Shown: positions 8,340-20,078 of the stretch, one piece after another
Numbering within the stretch: position 1 is the stretch's first letter
How the letters are laid out: every line of letters begins with the position of its first letter
Source: Ectothiorhodospiraceae bacterium WFHF3C12
Lineage (GTDB): Bacteria; Pseudomonadota; Gammaproteobacteria; Nitrococcales; Nitrococcaceae
NCBI GenBank assembly: GCA_013519935.1
Contig: JACDUA010000017.1
Span: 1 to 64,000 of the forward strand
Length of the DNA stretch: 64,000 bases
Direction of reading: 5' to 3'
Position numbers and translations under genes: made by a program
Notes under the pieces: model-generated
Told to the model about the DNA's origin: nothing
Databases searched by the model: none
What the model saw: only the letters and a program-made list of their open reading frames with translations

Positions 8340-10817
8340 TCATCGAACCGCGGCCGCGCCCGCGGGGGCGGCCTGCTCCGCGGCCGCCTGATCGACACCG
8401 AAACGCCGCAGGCGCAGGGAGTTGCTCAGCACGAAGATGCTGGACAGGCTCATGGCGCCGGCGGCCAGCATGGGGTTGAGCAGGAAGCCGCTGAACGGGT
8501 AGAGCGCGCCGGCGGCCACCGGGATCAGCAGCACGTTGTAGCCGTAGGCCCACAGGAAGTTCAGCAGAATGGTCCGGCGGGTACGCCGGGACAGAGCCAC
8601 GGCGTCGACGATGCCACCGAGGTTGCCGCGCATGAGCACCACCTCGCCGGCCTCGATGGCGACATCCGTGCCCGTGCCGATGGCGATGCCCACGTCGGCC
8701 TGGGCGAGCGCCGGGGCATCGTTGATGCCGTCGCCGACGAAGGCGACCCGCAGGCCCTCCCCCTGGAGCCGCTTGATCTCCGCCGCCTTCTGGTCGGGCA
8801 GCACCTCGGCCAGCACCTGATCGATACCGGCCTGCCGGGCCACGGCCTCGGCGGTGCCCTGGTTGTCGCCGGTGAGCATGGCGACGCGCAGCCCCTGATC
8901 CTGCAGTGCGCGCACGGCGGCCGCCGAGCCCTCCTTGAGCGGATCGGCCACGGCGACCACCGCGAGCAGCTCACCGTCCACGGCGGCATATAGCGGCGTC
9001 TTGGCTTCACCCGCCAGGCGTTCGGCGATACCGTCCGTGTCCCCCAGGTCCACGCCCAGACGGCGCATGTAGCGGTCGGCGCCGATCTGGATATTGTGCC
9101 CCTCGACGGTGGCGGCGACGCCGTAGCCGGGCTCGGCGCTGAAGCCCTCGGCGGCGGGCAGGCGCAGGCCTTCGCCGCGGGCCGCGCGGACGATGGCCTC
9201 GGCCACCGGGTGCTCGCTGAGCTGTTCCACGGCGGCAATCAGGCGCAGGGCCTCGCCGCGCTCACCACTGAGCACCTGCAGGTCCGTGAGCCTGGGCTCG
9301 CCGACGGTAAGCGTGCCGGTCTTGTCCATGACCACCACGTCCGCCTTGGCCAGGCTTTCCAGGGCGGCACCGCGGCGGAAGAGCACGCCCATGTGCGCCC
9401 CGCGACCCGTTCCCACCATGATGGCTGTGGGCGTGGCCAGGCCCATGGCGCAGGGGCAGGCGATGAGCAGCACGCTCACACCGGCGACGAAGGCGAACGA
9501 TAGTGCCGGGTCGGGCCCCAACAACAGCCATACCGCGAAGGTGAGCGCGGCAATGGCGATCACGATGGGGACGAACACGCCGGCGATCCGGTCGGCGAGC
9601 AGCTGGATCGGCGGCTTCTCGGCCTGGGCTTCCTCCACCATGCGGATGATCTGGGAGAGCACCGTGTCGCCGCCCACGCGGGTGGCGCGATAGGTGAGCG
9701 AGCCGTTCTTGTTCACCGTGCCGCCCACCACCTCGTCGCCAGCCGCCTTGGCCACCGGCACGGGCTCGCCCGAGATCATGGACTCGTCCACGTAGGAGCT
9801 GCCCTCGGTGACCTCGCCGTCCACCGGCACCCGCTCGCCCGGGCGCACCTGAATCAGGTCGCCCGGCAGTACCGCTTCCACGGCGACATCGGCCGCCTCG
9901 CCGTCGCGGAGCACGCGGGCGGTCTTCGCCTGAAGCTGCATCAGCGACTTGATGGCCGCGGAGGTGCGTCCCCGGGCAATATGCTCAAGGTACCGCCCCA
10001 CCAGGATGAGCGTGACGATGACGCCGGCCGCCTCGAAGTAGGTCTGGGCGGTGCCCGAGGGAAAGATCCGGGGCGCCAGCAAGGCCAGCAGCGAATAGCA
10101 ATAGGCGGCGCTGGCGCCGATCATCACCAGGGTGTTCATGCCCGGGCTGGCGTGGCGGACCTCCGCCCAGCCGGTGGTGTAGAAGCGCCGGCCGGCGTAG
10201 AACAGCACTGGCGTGGCGAACACCAGCTCCAGCCACATCCAGCCCCGCTCCGGCATGAGCGTCGCCATGGCGTCGCCTATGCCGGGAAGCATCTTGCCCA
10301 TGCCGACGATGACCAGCGGCACGGTGAAAGCGACGGCCACCCACAGCAGCCGCCGCAGGGCCCGGCCTTCCGGATCGCTCTCCGCCGCCGCGGCGTCTTC
10401 CTCCAGGGGCGCCGGCTCGTAGCCGGCGTCGCGGATGGCCTGGTGGATGCGCCCCTCGTTCACGGACTCCGGCAGGAATTCCACCATGGCCTTCTCCGTG
10501 GCCAGGTTGACGCTTGCTTTCAGCACGCCCGGCAGCTTGCCGATGGCCCGCTCCACGCGGGACACACAGGCCGCGCAGCTCATGCCCTTGACGGCGATCT
10601 CGACACGGGCGCGGACCGGCTCGTAGCCGGCATCCGCCACTGCCTGCAGCACCTGCGAGACGTCGCCCTCATCCGTAAGGGCCACGGTAGCCCGTTCCGT
10701 GGCGAGATTCACCGCCGCGCTGGCAACGCCGGGCTGCTTCGCCAGCGAGCGCTCCACGCGGGAGACGCAGGCGGCGCAGCTCATACCCTTGACGCCGAAA
10801 GCGATGTCTTTGCTCAT
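8340..10817 (-). CDS. copA: Copper-exporting P1B-type ATPase CopA
   Basis: 825-residue inner-membrane Cu(I) exporter. Two N-terminal metal-binding domains carry GMSCAAC motifs (C14/C17 and C81/C84). The transmembrane metal site is CPC at 454-456, the phosphorylated Asp is D498 in DKTGTLT, and [10 protein letters not shown] marks the hinge. The start at 10817 lies nine bases after GGAGG; an ATG three codons upstream abuts the ribosome site directly and is less likely. It follows copZ by 51 bp on the same strand and probably shares its CsoR-like operator. Confidence 0.96.
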   Translation of the reverse strand: MSKDIAFGVKGMSCAACVSRVERSLAKQPGVASAAVNLATERATVALTDEGDVSQVLQAVADAGYEPVRARVEIAVKGMSCAACVSRVERAIGKLPGVLKASVNLATEKAMVEFLPESVNEGRIHQAIRDAGYEPAPLEEDAAAAESDPEGRALRRLLWVAVAFTVPLVIVGMGKMLPGIGDAMATLMPERGWMWLELVFATPVLFYAGRRFYTTGWAEVRHASPGMNTLVMIGASAAYCYSLLALLAPRIFPSGTAQTYFEAAGVIVTLILVGRYLEHIARGRTSAAIKSLMQLQAKTARVLRDGEAADVAVEAVLPGDLIQVRPGERVPVDGEVTEGSSYVDESMISGEPVPVAKAAGDEVVGGTVNKNGSLTYRATRVGGDTVLSQIIRMVEEAQAEKPPIQLLADRIAGVFVPIVIAIAALTFAVWLLLGPDPALSFAFVAGVSVLLIACPCAMGLATPTAIMVGTGRGAHMGVLFRRGAALESLAKADVVVMDKTGTLTVGEPRLTDLQVLSGERGEALRLIAAVEQLSEHPVAEAIVRAARGEGLRLPAAEGFSAEPGYGVAATVEGHNIQIGADRYMRRLGVDLGDTDGIAERLAGEAKTPLYAAVDGELLAVVAVADPLKEGSAAAVRALQDQGLRVAMLTGDNQGTAEAVARQAGIDQVLAEVLPDQKAAEIKRLQGEGLRVAFVGDGINDAPALAQADVGIAIGTGTDVAIEAGEVVLMRGNLGGIVDAVALSRRTRRTILLNFLWAYGYNVLLIPVAAGALYPFSGFLLNPMLAAGAMSLSSIFVLSNSLRLRRFGVDQAAAEQAAPAGAAAVR

Positions 10818-10868
10818 GAACTTCATCCTCCGGGCGGTTCGCCCCGGCCGGGCGGCCGGCGCCGCCGG

Positions 10869-11075
10869 TTACTGATCGAGTGGCGTCGCCGCGTAGCCCT
10901 CTTCCTCCACCGCGGCCACCAGGGACTCCACGGCGGGCTGCCCCTCGACCACGGCCTGCTGTTCCTCACGGCTGACCCCGACCACGCGCTGTACCCCGGG
11001 CACGGCCGCGAGAGCCTTTTCCACCGCCTTTTCGCAGTGCCCGCAGGTCATGCCTTCAACCTTCAATCTGATCAT
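10869..11075 (-). CDS. copZ: Copper chaperone CopZ-like protein
   Basis: 68-residue single HMA domain that carries Cu(I) in the cytosol and hands it to CopA. The ligand motif GMTCGHC spans residues 8-14; the extra His within the CxxC is typical of CopZ chaperones. The fold pattern (hydrophobic strands, VAAVEEEGYAATPL at the end) is complete. A GAGGAGG ribosome site precedes the ATG. It is the first gene of copZ-copA. Confidence 0.93.
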   Translation of the reverse strand: MIRLKVEGMTCGHCEKAVEKALAAVPGVQRVVGVSREEQQAVVEGQPAVESLVAAVEEEGYAATPLDQ

Positions 11076-11100
11076 GCTGCCTCCTCTGGCAAGATGGCTT

Positions 11101-11124
11101 ATCCCACCCCCCCAGGGGTGGTAT
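11101..11124 (-). promoter_or_regulatory. Candidate CsoR/RcnR-type operator before copZ
   Basis: Arms ATCCCACCCC (11101-11110) and GGGGTGGTAT (11115-11124) form an inverted repeat with one mismatch around a four-base spacer. C-tract/G-tract dyads of this kind with A/T-rich edges are the hallmark of CsoR and RcnR operators. The site is 26 bp upstream of the copZ start, so Cu(I) derepression is the natural reading. No csoR gene is in the window. Confidence 0.5.
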
Positions 11125-11530
11125 CAGGATGAGATGATGCGGCCTCGTTCCCGCGAATGCAACCGGCCCGGGTCGCGTCCGGCGATGGCGACCCCGGCCC
11201 CTCCGACGGCGTCCACCAGTGCGGTCCGCCCCTGCAGCGCACTGCCCGCGGGCCCGTCGCATACATGCCTAATTGCCGCTGGCCCAATCACTTATCGTTC
11301 CGCGTCGCCAGCATATCCATATACCAAGTTATTATTGGCTGCCATCGTTTTTATTGCGTTACGTTTTGCATCCCTGAAGAGCCCGACCGGATTTCCGACA
11401 TTCCCCGCCCGCCCTCACGGCATCGCCATCGCTCCACGGTCCCGAGCGGCCGGCGTCGGATATGTCGGCATCCAATGTCGCGGCAGCAGAGCAATTCACG
11501 CCTCGCGGAAATGAGGTTGGGTGAGCAGCC
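11125..11530 (+). other. Intergenic region between copZA and the sulfite reductase operon
   Basis: Divergent promoter region of about 400 bp. The half nearest the reductase gene (about 11310-11375) is distinctly AT-richer than its surroundings, including CATATACCAAGTTATTATTGG, and is the likely promoter/activator region for the + strand operon. No confident -35/-10 pair or CysB site could be assigned. No gene is supported here. Confidence 0.4.
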
Positions 11531-13846
<2,316 letters not shown>

Positions 13847-13857
13847 CGGAGCAGCCG

Positions 13858-14439
13858 ATGGACCTGCACAAGATTGGCGTCAAAGTCTACGCCGAGGAGC
13901 GCGAGCCCCTGGATCTGCTGGAGCTGATCCCGGTCTTCCACCGCTGGATTCAGACCGGCGCGGTGGATGATCTGCTCATCGACGTGGCCGACTACAGCCA
14001 CGTCCACGAGGGGCCGGGCATCATGCTCATCGCCCACGAGGGCAACTACGGCTATGACGAGGCCGGTGGCCGCCGGGGCATGCTCTACTACAGTAAGCAG
14101 CCCCTGGAGGGCGACCTGGAATACCGGCTCGGCACGGTGACGGCGAAGAGCCTCAAGGCATGCAGCCGCCTGCTGCAGGAGAAGGACATCAGCGCCGGCG
14201 TGGGCTTCCCCGTATCCGAGCTCGAGGTGTTCTCCAACGACCGTCTGGCCGCGCCCAACACCGAAGAGGCCTTCCAGGCCCTCCTGCCCACCCTCGAGGC
14301 CGTGGCCGGCAAGCTGTTCGGGGCGGGCGGCTACACCCTGGAGCGGGTCGACAACGATCCGCGGGAGCGGCTCACAGTGCGCATCACGGCCGATGAGGCG
14401 AGTTCCCCGGAGCTGTTGCTGGAGCGGCTGGCGGCCTGA
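13858..14439 (+). CDS. Conserved protein of unknown function, partner of the sulfite reductase
   Basis: 193-residue soluble acidic protein that I do not recognise. It has no signal peptide, no membrane segment and no metal-ligand motif; features include LIDVADYSHVHEGPG, LIAHEGNYGYDEAGG and VGFPVSELEVFSNDRL. A GTG start overlapping the reductase stop (13843) is possible, but the ATG at 13858 has GGAG seven bases before it. The tight linkage suggests a cofactor, electron-transfer or assembly role with the reductase; this is inference from position only. Confidence 0.8.
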   Translation: MDLHKIGVKVYAEEREPLDLLELIPVFHRWIQTGAVDDLLIDVADYSHVHEGPGIMLIAHEGNYGYDEAGGRRGMLYYSKQPLEGDLEYRLGTVTAKSLKACSRLLQEKDISAGVGFPVSELEVFSNDRLAAPNTEEAFQALLPTLEAVAGKLFGAGGYTLERVDNDPRERLTVRITADEASSPELLLERLAA

Positions 14440-14927
14440 GGACGGCTGCCCCACACCAAGGCGCGAAGGCGCGAAACAAAGGCCGGCCAGAGTGTCGGCC
14501 TTTGCTTTCACAGGAGCGGCCCACAGCCGCGAACATCACGTTAGAGGAATCGCGGCGGGGTCGCCGCTCCCACGCGGGTTTCGACTGAAGATCTGCCGCA
14601 AGCCATGTGGGAGCCCCGTCCTCGGGGCGATCTCGGGAAACGATTCGCGGCCAGGGGCCGCTCCTGCCTCCGCCCAGGAGCCGGGGGCGCAAGCACCCGC
14701 GCAGGCTGGATTAGGCGAAGCCGCAATCCACCATCCCGGTCGGCGCTGCCGCCCCGCCGGAGTACAGGCTCGCGACACGCGCGTCACCGGGCGGCAAGCG
14801 CCATCGGTGGAATACGCTTCGAGTCCGTGAAAGTATTCACTCGGAGAGCTCCCACAGGGGGGCCGGCGCAGCATGGCGGCTTTGGCATCTTTGCGCCTTC
14901 GCGCCTTGGCGTAAGGCAATCCTCCGT
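14440..14927. repeat. Compound REP-like repeat block with hairpin terminator
   Basis: A 488-bp gene-free gap. CCAAGGCGCGAAGGCGC (14456-14472) recurs as a perfect inverted copy at 14893-14909. AAAGGCCG/CGGCCTTT (14478-14503) is a probable terminator for the upstream operon. Between them are several REP-type hairpins of the GGAGCGGC...GCCGCGAA kind (near 14511, 14550, 14606 and 14642). The same hairpin family recurs near 49410 and 49880-50032. Confidence 0.7.
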
Positions 14928-17273
14928 CTACCGCACCTCGACCACGCGGCTGGCTTTCCGGTACTTCACCCGCCAGCCGGTCCAGGCCGGTAGCTCCCAG
15001 CGTTGCGGGTCGCGCTTGCGGATGCCTTCCACCTTCTCGGCGACAACCTCCTTGCGTCGGACGTCGTAGTGGATGCGCAGGCGCAGGTCCGGCAGGTTCA
15101 CCTCGCGGGGGTATCGCTCGTCGAACCGGGATCTTTCCCACTGGGGTATCCCCTCGAATCGCAGGTCTTCCGGCTCGATCAGCGCCAGGTCTTCCCCGCT
15201 TTCGACACCCAGCTCCCCCAGGCGCCGCGTCAGCCAGTCCTCTGGCTCGGGCACCGCCCCCTCCGCATGACCCAGCGCCACGTAGAGCGACCAGGCCGCC
15301 AGATCGTCGCGCAGGCGCTCGCCGGCCGGGCGCAGCAGCCTGTCAGCGAGGATCAATCGCGCCGCCGCCCAGCGTGCGGCCTCGCCCTCGACGGGCACGG
15401 TCTCCGCGGAAATCACGCGCCCGGCGTAGACCCACTGACGGTCCGCCACCAAGGCATTGTCCTCCCGGCGCGGATTGTCATGGACGGTGTGGCAGAGGCC
15501 GGCGTCAACGAGGGTCCTCAGCGATAGCGGGGCCAGGCAGCCGGCCACGGTCAGCGTCTGTTTCCTGCCCCGGCCGGGAATACTGTGATCGGCGAAGACC
15601 AGGGCGGCCTCCACGTCTTCGGCGAGCCGGCTTTCCTCGCCGATGAGCACCTCGTCGGCGCCGTTGCCCATGGCCTGGCGGCGCTTTTCACGCCGCAAGT
15701 AGACCATGCCGGGGAACGCCTCGGCGGCGTAGCCCATGATCCGCCCCACCTCGGCGGGCCAATCGGCCGCCAAAGCGGGCAGATCCAGCAGCTGCCGCAG
15801 CTGGCCGGCGAGCCGCCGGGCCTCGTCACGGCCCCGCGGTTCCACGCGGATACCGGGGACATCGTCGTAGCGCAGGGCCGCCACGAGCATGCTGGCGTCG
15901 CAGCGCCGGCCCAGCCACTCGTCCAGTCGATGCAGCTGCGCCTCGTCGCCGGCGGGCCGGGCCCAGCGACCGCCCACTGCCAGGGCGGCGACCAGGTCGG
16001 CCATGAAGGCCGCGCTCGCGGCGTCCGGCATGGCGACGACCAGGTGCGCCATCACCGGATCCACGGGCAGCGCGAACAGCCGCCGGCCACGGTCGGTGGC
16101 GTGACCCCCGGCGTCGACGGCGCCGATCCGCCGCAGCAGCGAAAGGGCCTGTTCCAGGGGCCGCTCGGGAAGCGGGTCCGGGAACACCAGGCCGGAAACG
16201 GGCACGCCGGCGCAGGCGGCCGCCAACGCAAGGTCGGTCAGGTCCTCGCGCTGCACCTCGGGCGGGGTCATCTCCGTCAGCGGCGCGGCATGCCCCCAGA
16301 GCCGCAGGCACAAACCGGGACGCACGCGGCCGGCGCGGCCCATGCGCTGATCCGCGCTCGACCGGGCCACGGCCTGCAGGGCAAGCACGGTGCGGCCATT
16401 GCGCCGGCCGGTACGCCGTTCCAGGCCGCTGTCCACCACGGCCGTCACGCCCGGCACGGTGAGGGAGGTCTCGGCCACGTTGGTCGCCAGCACCACCCGA
16501 CGGCGCTCCCCCGGGTTCAGTGCCCGGCGCTGCTCGACGAGTGGCGCCGAAGCGTGCAGAACAACCACTTCGGCCGGACAGTCCCCGAGCCTTGCCCGGC
16601 AGGCCTCGATTTCGCCGCGTCCGGGCAGGAACACCAGAACATCCCCCTCGGTTTCATCCAGCGCGCGGTTCACCGCGCCAGCAACGCCTTCCTCGAGACC
16701 GCGCCGCGCGGGCATGGCGCGTGGCTCATCGGCCAGGTACCGGACCTCGACCGGATGCAGACGCCCTTCCGAGGACAGCTCCTCGGCGCCCAGGTAAGCG
16801 GCAAGGGGCGACGCCTCGATGGTGGCGGAGGTCAGCACCAGGCGGTGGGCACCACGCCGGTGCAGCAGCGCCAGCAACAGGTCGGTGTCCCAGCGGCGTT
16901 CGTGGAACTCGTCCAGGATGATCGTGGCGAAGCGCGACAGGCCGTCCCCGGCGAGCCAGCGCAGGGCGATGCCCGGGGTCGCGTAGACGATGCCGGTGTC
17001 ATGCCGGTAGCGGGCGTCGAGGCGCACCGCGTATCCCACGGTCTCGCCGGTTTCCGTCCCGCATTGCCGGGCGACGTAGCCCGCCAGGCTGGTCGCGGCC
17101 AGGCGCCGGGGCTCGACCACCAGCACCGGTCCCAGGTCCATCGCCCAGACCGGCAACCGGGTCGACTTGCCCGAGCCCGTGGCGGCGCTCACGACCACGT
17201 GCCCCGCACCCAGGGCCTCATTGAATGCCGTCCCCAACGCGTCAACCGGCAGGTCGACCGAGGCGGTCCCCAT
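14928..17273 (-). CDS. hrpB: ATP-dependent RNA helicase HrpB
   Basis: 781-residue DEAH-family helicase. Walker A is ATGSGKST (K36), motif II is DEFH at 121-124 (as usual for HrpB), motif III is TSATIEASP, and motif VI is SADQRMGRAGRVRPG. HrpB C-terminal sequences follow, ending in WTGWRVKYRKASRVVEVR. The cellular role of HrpB in most bacteria is unclear. A longer frame runs upstream, but the ATG at 17273 is preceded by GGAGG at ten bases and gives the normal length of about 800 residues. The gene stands alone. Confidence 0.93.
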   Translation of the reverse strand: MGTASVDLPVDALGTAFNEALGAGHVVVSAATGSGKSTRLPVWAMDLGPVLVVEPRRLAATSLAGYVARQCGTETGETVGYAVRLDARYRHDTGIVYATPGIALRWLAGDGLSRFATIILDEFHERRWDTDLLLALLHRRGAHRLVLTSATIEASPLAAYLGAEELSSEGRLHPVEVRYLADEPRAMPARRGLEEGVAGAVNRALDETEGDVLVFLPGRGEIEACRARLGDCPAEVVVLHASAPLVEQRRALNPGERRRVVLATNVAETSLTVPGVTAVVDSGLERRTGRRNGRTVLALQAVARSSADQRMGRAGRVRPGLCLRLWGHAAPLTEMTPPEVQREDLTDLALAAACAGVPVSGLVFPDPLPERPLEQALSLLRRIGAVDAGGHATDRGRRLFALPVDPVMAHLVVAMPDAASAAFMADLVAALAVGGRWARPAGDEAQLHRLDEWLGRRCDASMLVAALRYDDVPGIRVEPRGRDEARRLAGQLRQLLDLPALAADWPAEVGRIMGYAAEAFPGMVYLRREKRRQAMGNGADEVLIGEESRLAEDVEAALVFADHSIPGRGRKQTLTVAGCLAPLSLRTLVDAGLCHTVHDNPRREDNALVADRQWVYAGRVISAETVPVEGEAARWAAARLILADRLLRPAGERLRDDLAAWSLYVALGHAEGAVPEPEDWLTRRLGELGVESGEDLALIEPEDLRFEGIPQWERSRFDERYPREVNLPDLRLRIHYDVRRKEVVAEKVEGIRKRDPQRWELPAWTGWRVKYRKASRVVEVR

Positions 17274-17414
17274 AGAGCTGCGTCCTCCACGTTCGAATGC
17301 CCGCATTCCCGGAAGTGTGGCATGATCGGCATGTATTCCGGCCCCGCTGCGACACGCTTGCGGTGTCCGGCAAGCGGCCATGCACAAGGGAACAGGGAAC
17401 GGAGGCGAACTGCA

Positions 17415-17849
17415 ATGAAGTATTTGCGTAACGCGCTCGTGGCGATCGGCCTGGCGCTGCCCGGCGCCGCACTCGCCGGCGGCACGCCGGCAACGCTCTA
17501 CAAGAGCCCCACCTGCGGGTGCTGTTCGGCGTACGCCGACTATCTCGAAGGGCACGGCTTTGATGTGGACGTCGTCGTGCGCGACGACATGGACGACATC
17601 AAGGCTCAGGCGGGCGTGCCGGACCGCCTGCGCAGCTGCCACACGACGATGGTCGGGCGTTACGCCGTCGAGGGCCATGTTCCGGTGGAGGCCATCAACA
17701 AGCTCATGGAGCAGAAGCCATTCTCACGAGGCATCGCCATGCCGGGCATGCCGGCGGGCTCACCGGGCATGGGTGGCAGCAAGCAGGGGCCCTTCGAAGT
17801 GTTCTACATCAGCGAGCAGAGCAACCCGCGACTGTTCCATAGCCAGTGA
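17415..17849 (+). CDS. DUF411 periplasmic metal-related protein
   Basis: 144-residue exported protein. A signal peptide ends at about residue 21 (ALPGAALA). The DUF411 core has YKSPTCGCCSAY with C34, C36 and C37, then HGFDVDVV and a conserved CHT/VEGHVP region. The C-terminal third is Met/Gly-rich (GMPAGSPGMGG). DUF411 proteins often sit beside copper and other metal-resistance genes and are thought to bind metal. GGAGG lies nine bases before the ATG. A strong hairpin terminator follows. Confidence 0.88.
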   Translation: MKYLRNALVAIGLALPGAALAGGTPATLYKSPTCGCCSAYADYLEGHGFDVDVVVRDDMDDIKAQAGVPDRLRSCHTTMVGRYAVEGHVPVEAINKLMEQKPFSRGIAMPGMPAGSPGMGGSKQGPFEVFYISEQSNPRLFHSQ

Positions 17850-17854
17850 CGGTC

Positions 17855-17886
17855 CGGGCGCGGCCGCCCGGCCGCGCCCGTGTTTT
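17855..17886 (+). terminator. Rho-independent terminator after the DUF411 gene
   Basis: Perfect 10-bp stem CGGGCGCGGC / GCCGCGCCCG around a six-base loop, followed by TGTTTTCTTC. It lies in the gap between the convergent DUF411 and DUF302 genes. The T-rich tail is on the + strand only. Confidence 0.8.
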
Positions 17887-17888
17887 CT

Positions 17889-18281
17889 TCAGAGGCTGTC
17901 CAGGGCCCGACGAAGGCGCTCCTCGGCCTCCTCGGCGATGGATTCCGCCGCCGGGTTGTCGACGATGCGGAACATGGCCCTCGGATCGGCAATGGAAACC
18001 ACCGTCCCCTCACCGTCCGGATTGTCCTGCACCAGCACGTTGCAGGGCAGCAGCAGCCCGATATGGGGCTCGGCCGATACCGCCTTGTGGGCGAGCTGCG
18101 GATTGCAGGCTCCCAGGATGGTGTAACGGCGATGGTCGAGGTCGAGCTTGTCGCGGAACGCCTGCTGCACGTCGATCTCACTGAGAATGCCGAAGCCCTC
18201 CGCGGCCAGTGCATCACGCACGCGCGCCTCGGCCTGGTCGAATGCTTCGGGAAGGACCTTCACGAAACCGTAGTCCACCAT
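17889..18281 (-). CDS. DUF302 family protein
   Basis: 130-residue cytosolic protein of the DUF302 family. Typical features are YGFVKVLPEAFDQAEARV, FGILSEIDV, LGACNPQLAHKAV and IGLLLPCNVLVQD. The single conserved Cys pair and small alpha/beta fold are shared by relatives that often occur near metal or redox genes, but no biochemical role is established. A strong GGAGG ribosome site precedes the ATG. It lies downstream of the Met-rich Spy-like gene on the same strand. Confidence 0.88.
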   Translation of the reverse strand: MVDYGFVKVLPEAFDQAEARVRDALAAEGFGILSEIDVQQAFRDKLDLDHRRYTILGACNPQLAHKAVSAEPHIGLLLPCNVLVQDNPDGEGTVVSIADPRAMFRIVDNPAAESIAEEAEERLRRALDSL

Positions 18282-18355
18282 GGCTGATTGCCTCCTTGAG
18301 ATGCACGGAGACCGTTGGGCCTCCGTGCGTGTATGGGTTGCCGGTACCGGGGCGG

Positions 18356-19027
18356 TTACTCGTCTTCACCGTAAGGGCCCCGGCCGCGGCGATATCCCTG
18401 CCGCAGCTGCTCCCGCTGCTCGTCGGTAAGCACGTCCATCATGGCGTTGTGGGCCTCCAGGCGCTGACGCATCATCGCCCGACCGGCGCTCATCATGGAC
18501 TCGTGGGCCTTCATGGCCTCGTCCACGTCGACCTTCTCGCCGCGGTAGGCCTGCCACATGTCGGGCATCTGCTGATGCATCGCCCGCATGTGGTCCCACA
18601 TGCCGTCGATGAGGTCCTGCTGGATGCCGGCGATCTTCTCACGCTGGGCGTCGGATAGATCGATGGGTGCTCCGTAGCCGCCCATCATGCCGGGGCCCAT
18701 CATCCCCGGCCCATAGCCGCCCATCATGCCGGGCCCCATCATCATGCCCGGTCCGTAGCCGCCCATCATGCCGGGCCCCATCATCATGCCGGGACCATAG
18801 CCCTGCATCATGCCGGGCCCGTATCCGCGCCCGTACTGCCCCATCATGCCCGGGCCGTATCCACGGCCGTAGCCCTGCATCATACCGGGGCCATAGCCCC
18901 CATCCTCGTCGGCGTAGTAGCCGCCCATCATGCCGCGGCCATGCATCTGGGCGCCGACGGTTACGGCGGCCGCGCCGAGGGCCAGCACGGCGGCGATGGT
19001 CAGATTGCGTATGGTGGTCTGTTTCAT
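18356..19027 (-). CDS. Met/Gly-rich Spy/CpxP-like periplasmic protein
   Basis: 223-residue exported protein. After a signal peptide (to about residue 26) comes a low-complexity region of roughly 90 residues with nine PGMM units, mostly in the form GYGPGMM. The C-terminal half is helical and charged (LSDAQREKIAGIQQDL, then LTDEQREQLRQGYRRG), matching the LTxxQ pattern of Spy/CpxP. Spy relatives are envelope-stress chaperones, and Met-rich stretches commonly bind Cu(I)/Ag(I), so a copper-linked envelope role is inferred. The internal DNA repeat makes length variation likely. Confidence 0.85.
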   Translation of the reverse strand: MKQTTIRNLTIAAVLALGAAAVTVGAQMHGRGMMGGYYADEDGGYGPGMMQGYGRGYGPGMMGQYGRGYGPGMMQGYGPGMMMGPGMMGGYGPGMMMGPGMMGGYGPGMMGPGMMGGYGAPIDLSDAQREKIAGIQQDLIDGMWDHMRAMHQQMPDMWQAYRGEKVDVDEAMKAHESMMSAGRAMMRQRLEAHNAMMDVLTDEQREQLRQGYRRGRGPYGEDE

Positions 19028-19076
19028 TTCCGCATCTCCTCTTGGAGCAAGGTGTCTTGGCGTTGCGGTCCGGCGG

Positions 19077-19334
19077 TCATTGCCGCCGCTGGAGCAGTTT
19101 CCGTTTCTCTTCGAACTCCTGCTCGTTGAGCTCGCCCCTGGCGTAGCGCTCTTCCAGGATTTCCAGGGCGCGGCTGGCGCCGCCGCTCTGGTTTTCCCCG
19201 CTGTTTCCGGCGATCGCCTTGACCAGAAAGATCACTGCGGCGATCACAAGGGCCCAGAACAACAGCATCCAGATGAGCCCGAGGCCATGAAGGCCCCAGC
19301 CACCGCCCATATGGTTCATGGTCTGATCGAACAC
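19077..19334 (-). CDS. Small membrane protein with C-terminal SHOCT domain
   Basis: 85-residue protein. One membrane segment (LIWMLLFWALVIAAVIFLV) is followed by a short linker and a SHOCT motif (LEILEERYARGELNEQEFEEKRKLL). SHOCT segments are thought to mediate oligomerisation. The preferred start is the GTG at 19334, seven bases after AGGAG; ATGs a few codons inside lack a ribosome site. It is upstream of the Spy-like gene on the same strand, probably in one operon. Such proteins are frequent in copper-resistance neighbourhoods. Confidence 0.82.
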   Translation of the reverse strand: MFDQTMNHMGGGWGLHGLGLIWMLLFWALVIAAVIFLVKAIAGNSGENQSGGASRALEILEERYARGELNEQEFEEKRKLLQRRQ

Positions 19335-19500
19335 GTGGCGACTCCTGATTCGTTGATTGGCTCGAGACGCCGATGGCGCCGGGCGCTGCCTACCGGCGCC
19401 GGGGCTCGAGGCACGGTGGAACGATTGCAGCGCACTCAACCGGCGGAGCACGGCCCGTCGATGCCGACGCGGGCCCTTCCGCCTGGCGAGGCAAGGGGAT

Positions 19501-19929
19501 TCAGAGCCGCAGGCGGGCGGTGGTCAGGATCAGCGGCGGCGGACGCCATGTGAACGGCCCGGCACCGCCCGGCCGTACGATACCCGCCGCGGAACCGACG
19601 TCGGCCCGGGGGAGGGCGAGGACGGCGACCGTGGGATCGGGATCGCCGGATTCCGGCGTGGGCGGCACCGCCCGGGCGTCGGCCAGATCGGAGAGAACCG
19701 ACCGGCAATGCGCCACGGGCTGTCCGAAGGCGTTGTCCCGCAGCCTGTGGCCGTGGGCCGGAGCATGGGCGGCGTGGGCGTGCGACGAGACCGTTCCGGC
19801 CACATACCCGGCTTCGGCCACGCCGGCACAGACGGCCGTGGAGAACACCACGGCCAGCAGCACCACCACCGCGCCGTAGAGACAGACCAAGCCCTGCCGC
19901 GTTGGCTGCCCAATGCCTGCCGTCGCCAT
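19501..19929 (-). CDS. Hypothetical small exported or membrane protein
   Basis: 142-residue protein with one N-terminal hydrophobic segment (VCLYGAVVVLLAVVFSTAVCAG), a His-rich patch just after it (SSHAHAAHAPAHGHRL) and a Pro-rich C terminus ending ILTTARLRL. GAGG lies before the ATG at 19929. The architecture resembles DUF2946-type small proteins found beside copper genes, but the match is not firm. An overlapping frame on the same strand (19530-19934) is judged a shadow. Confidence 0.5.
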   Translation of the reverse strand: MATAGIGQPTRQGLVCLYGAVVVLLAVVFSTAVCAGVAEAGYVAGTVSSHAHAAHAPAHGHRLRDNAFGQPVAHCRSVLSDLADARAVPPTPESGDPDPTVAVLALPRADVGSAAGIVRPGGAGPFTWRPPPLILTTARLRL

Positions 19930-20078
19930 CTCACGCCTCGCTCCGTCGGTGCACGACCGCGTCCCGTACCATAGTGATGCTAGTACGCCGGACGCCGGCC
20001 GTGTTGATCGGGGTCAATCCATCAACGCTCGCCCCGCCCGGACGGTTCCACGCATGGAACCCCGGGACCGGCACTACC

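Noticed and set aside
15585-17849. 754-codon + strand frame opposite hrpB
   Set aside because: Only its last 144 codons (from 17415, with signal peptide and GGAGG) are a real gene; the rest is antisense to the helicase.
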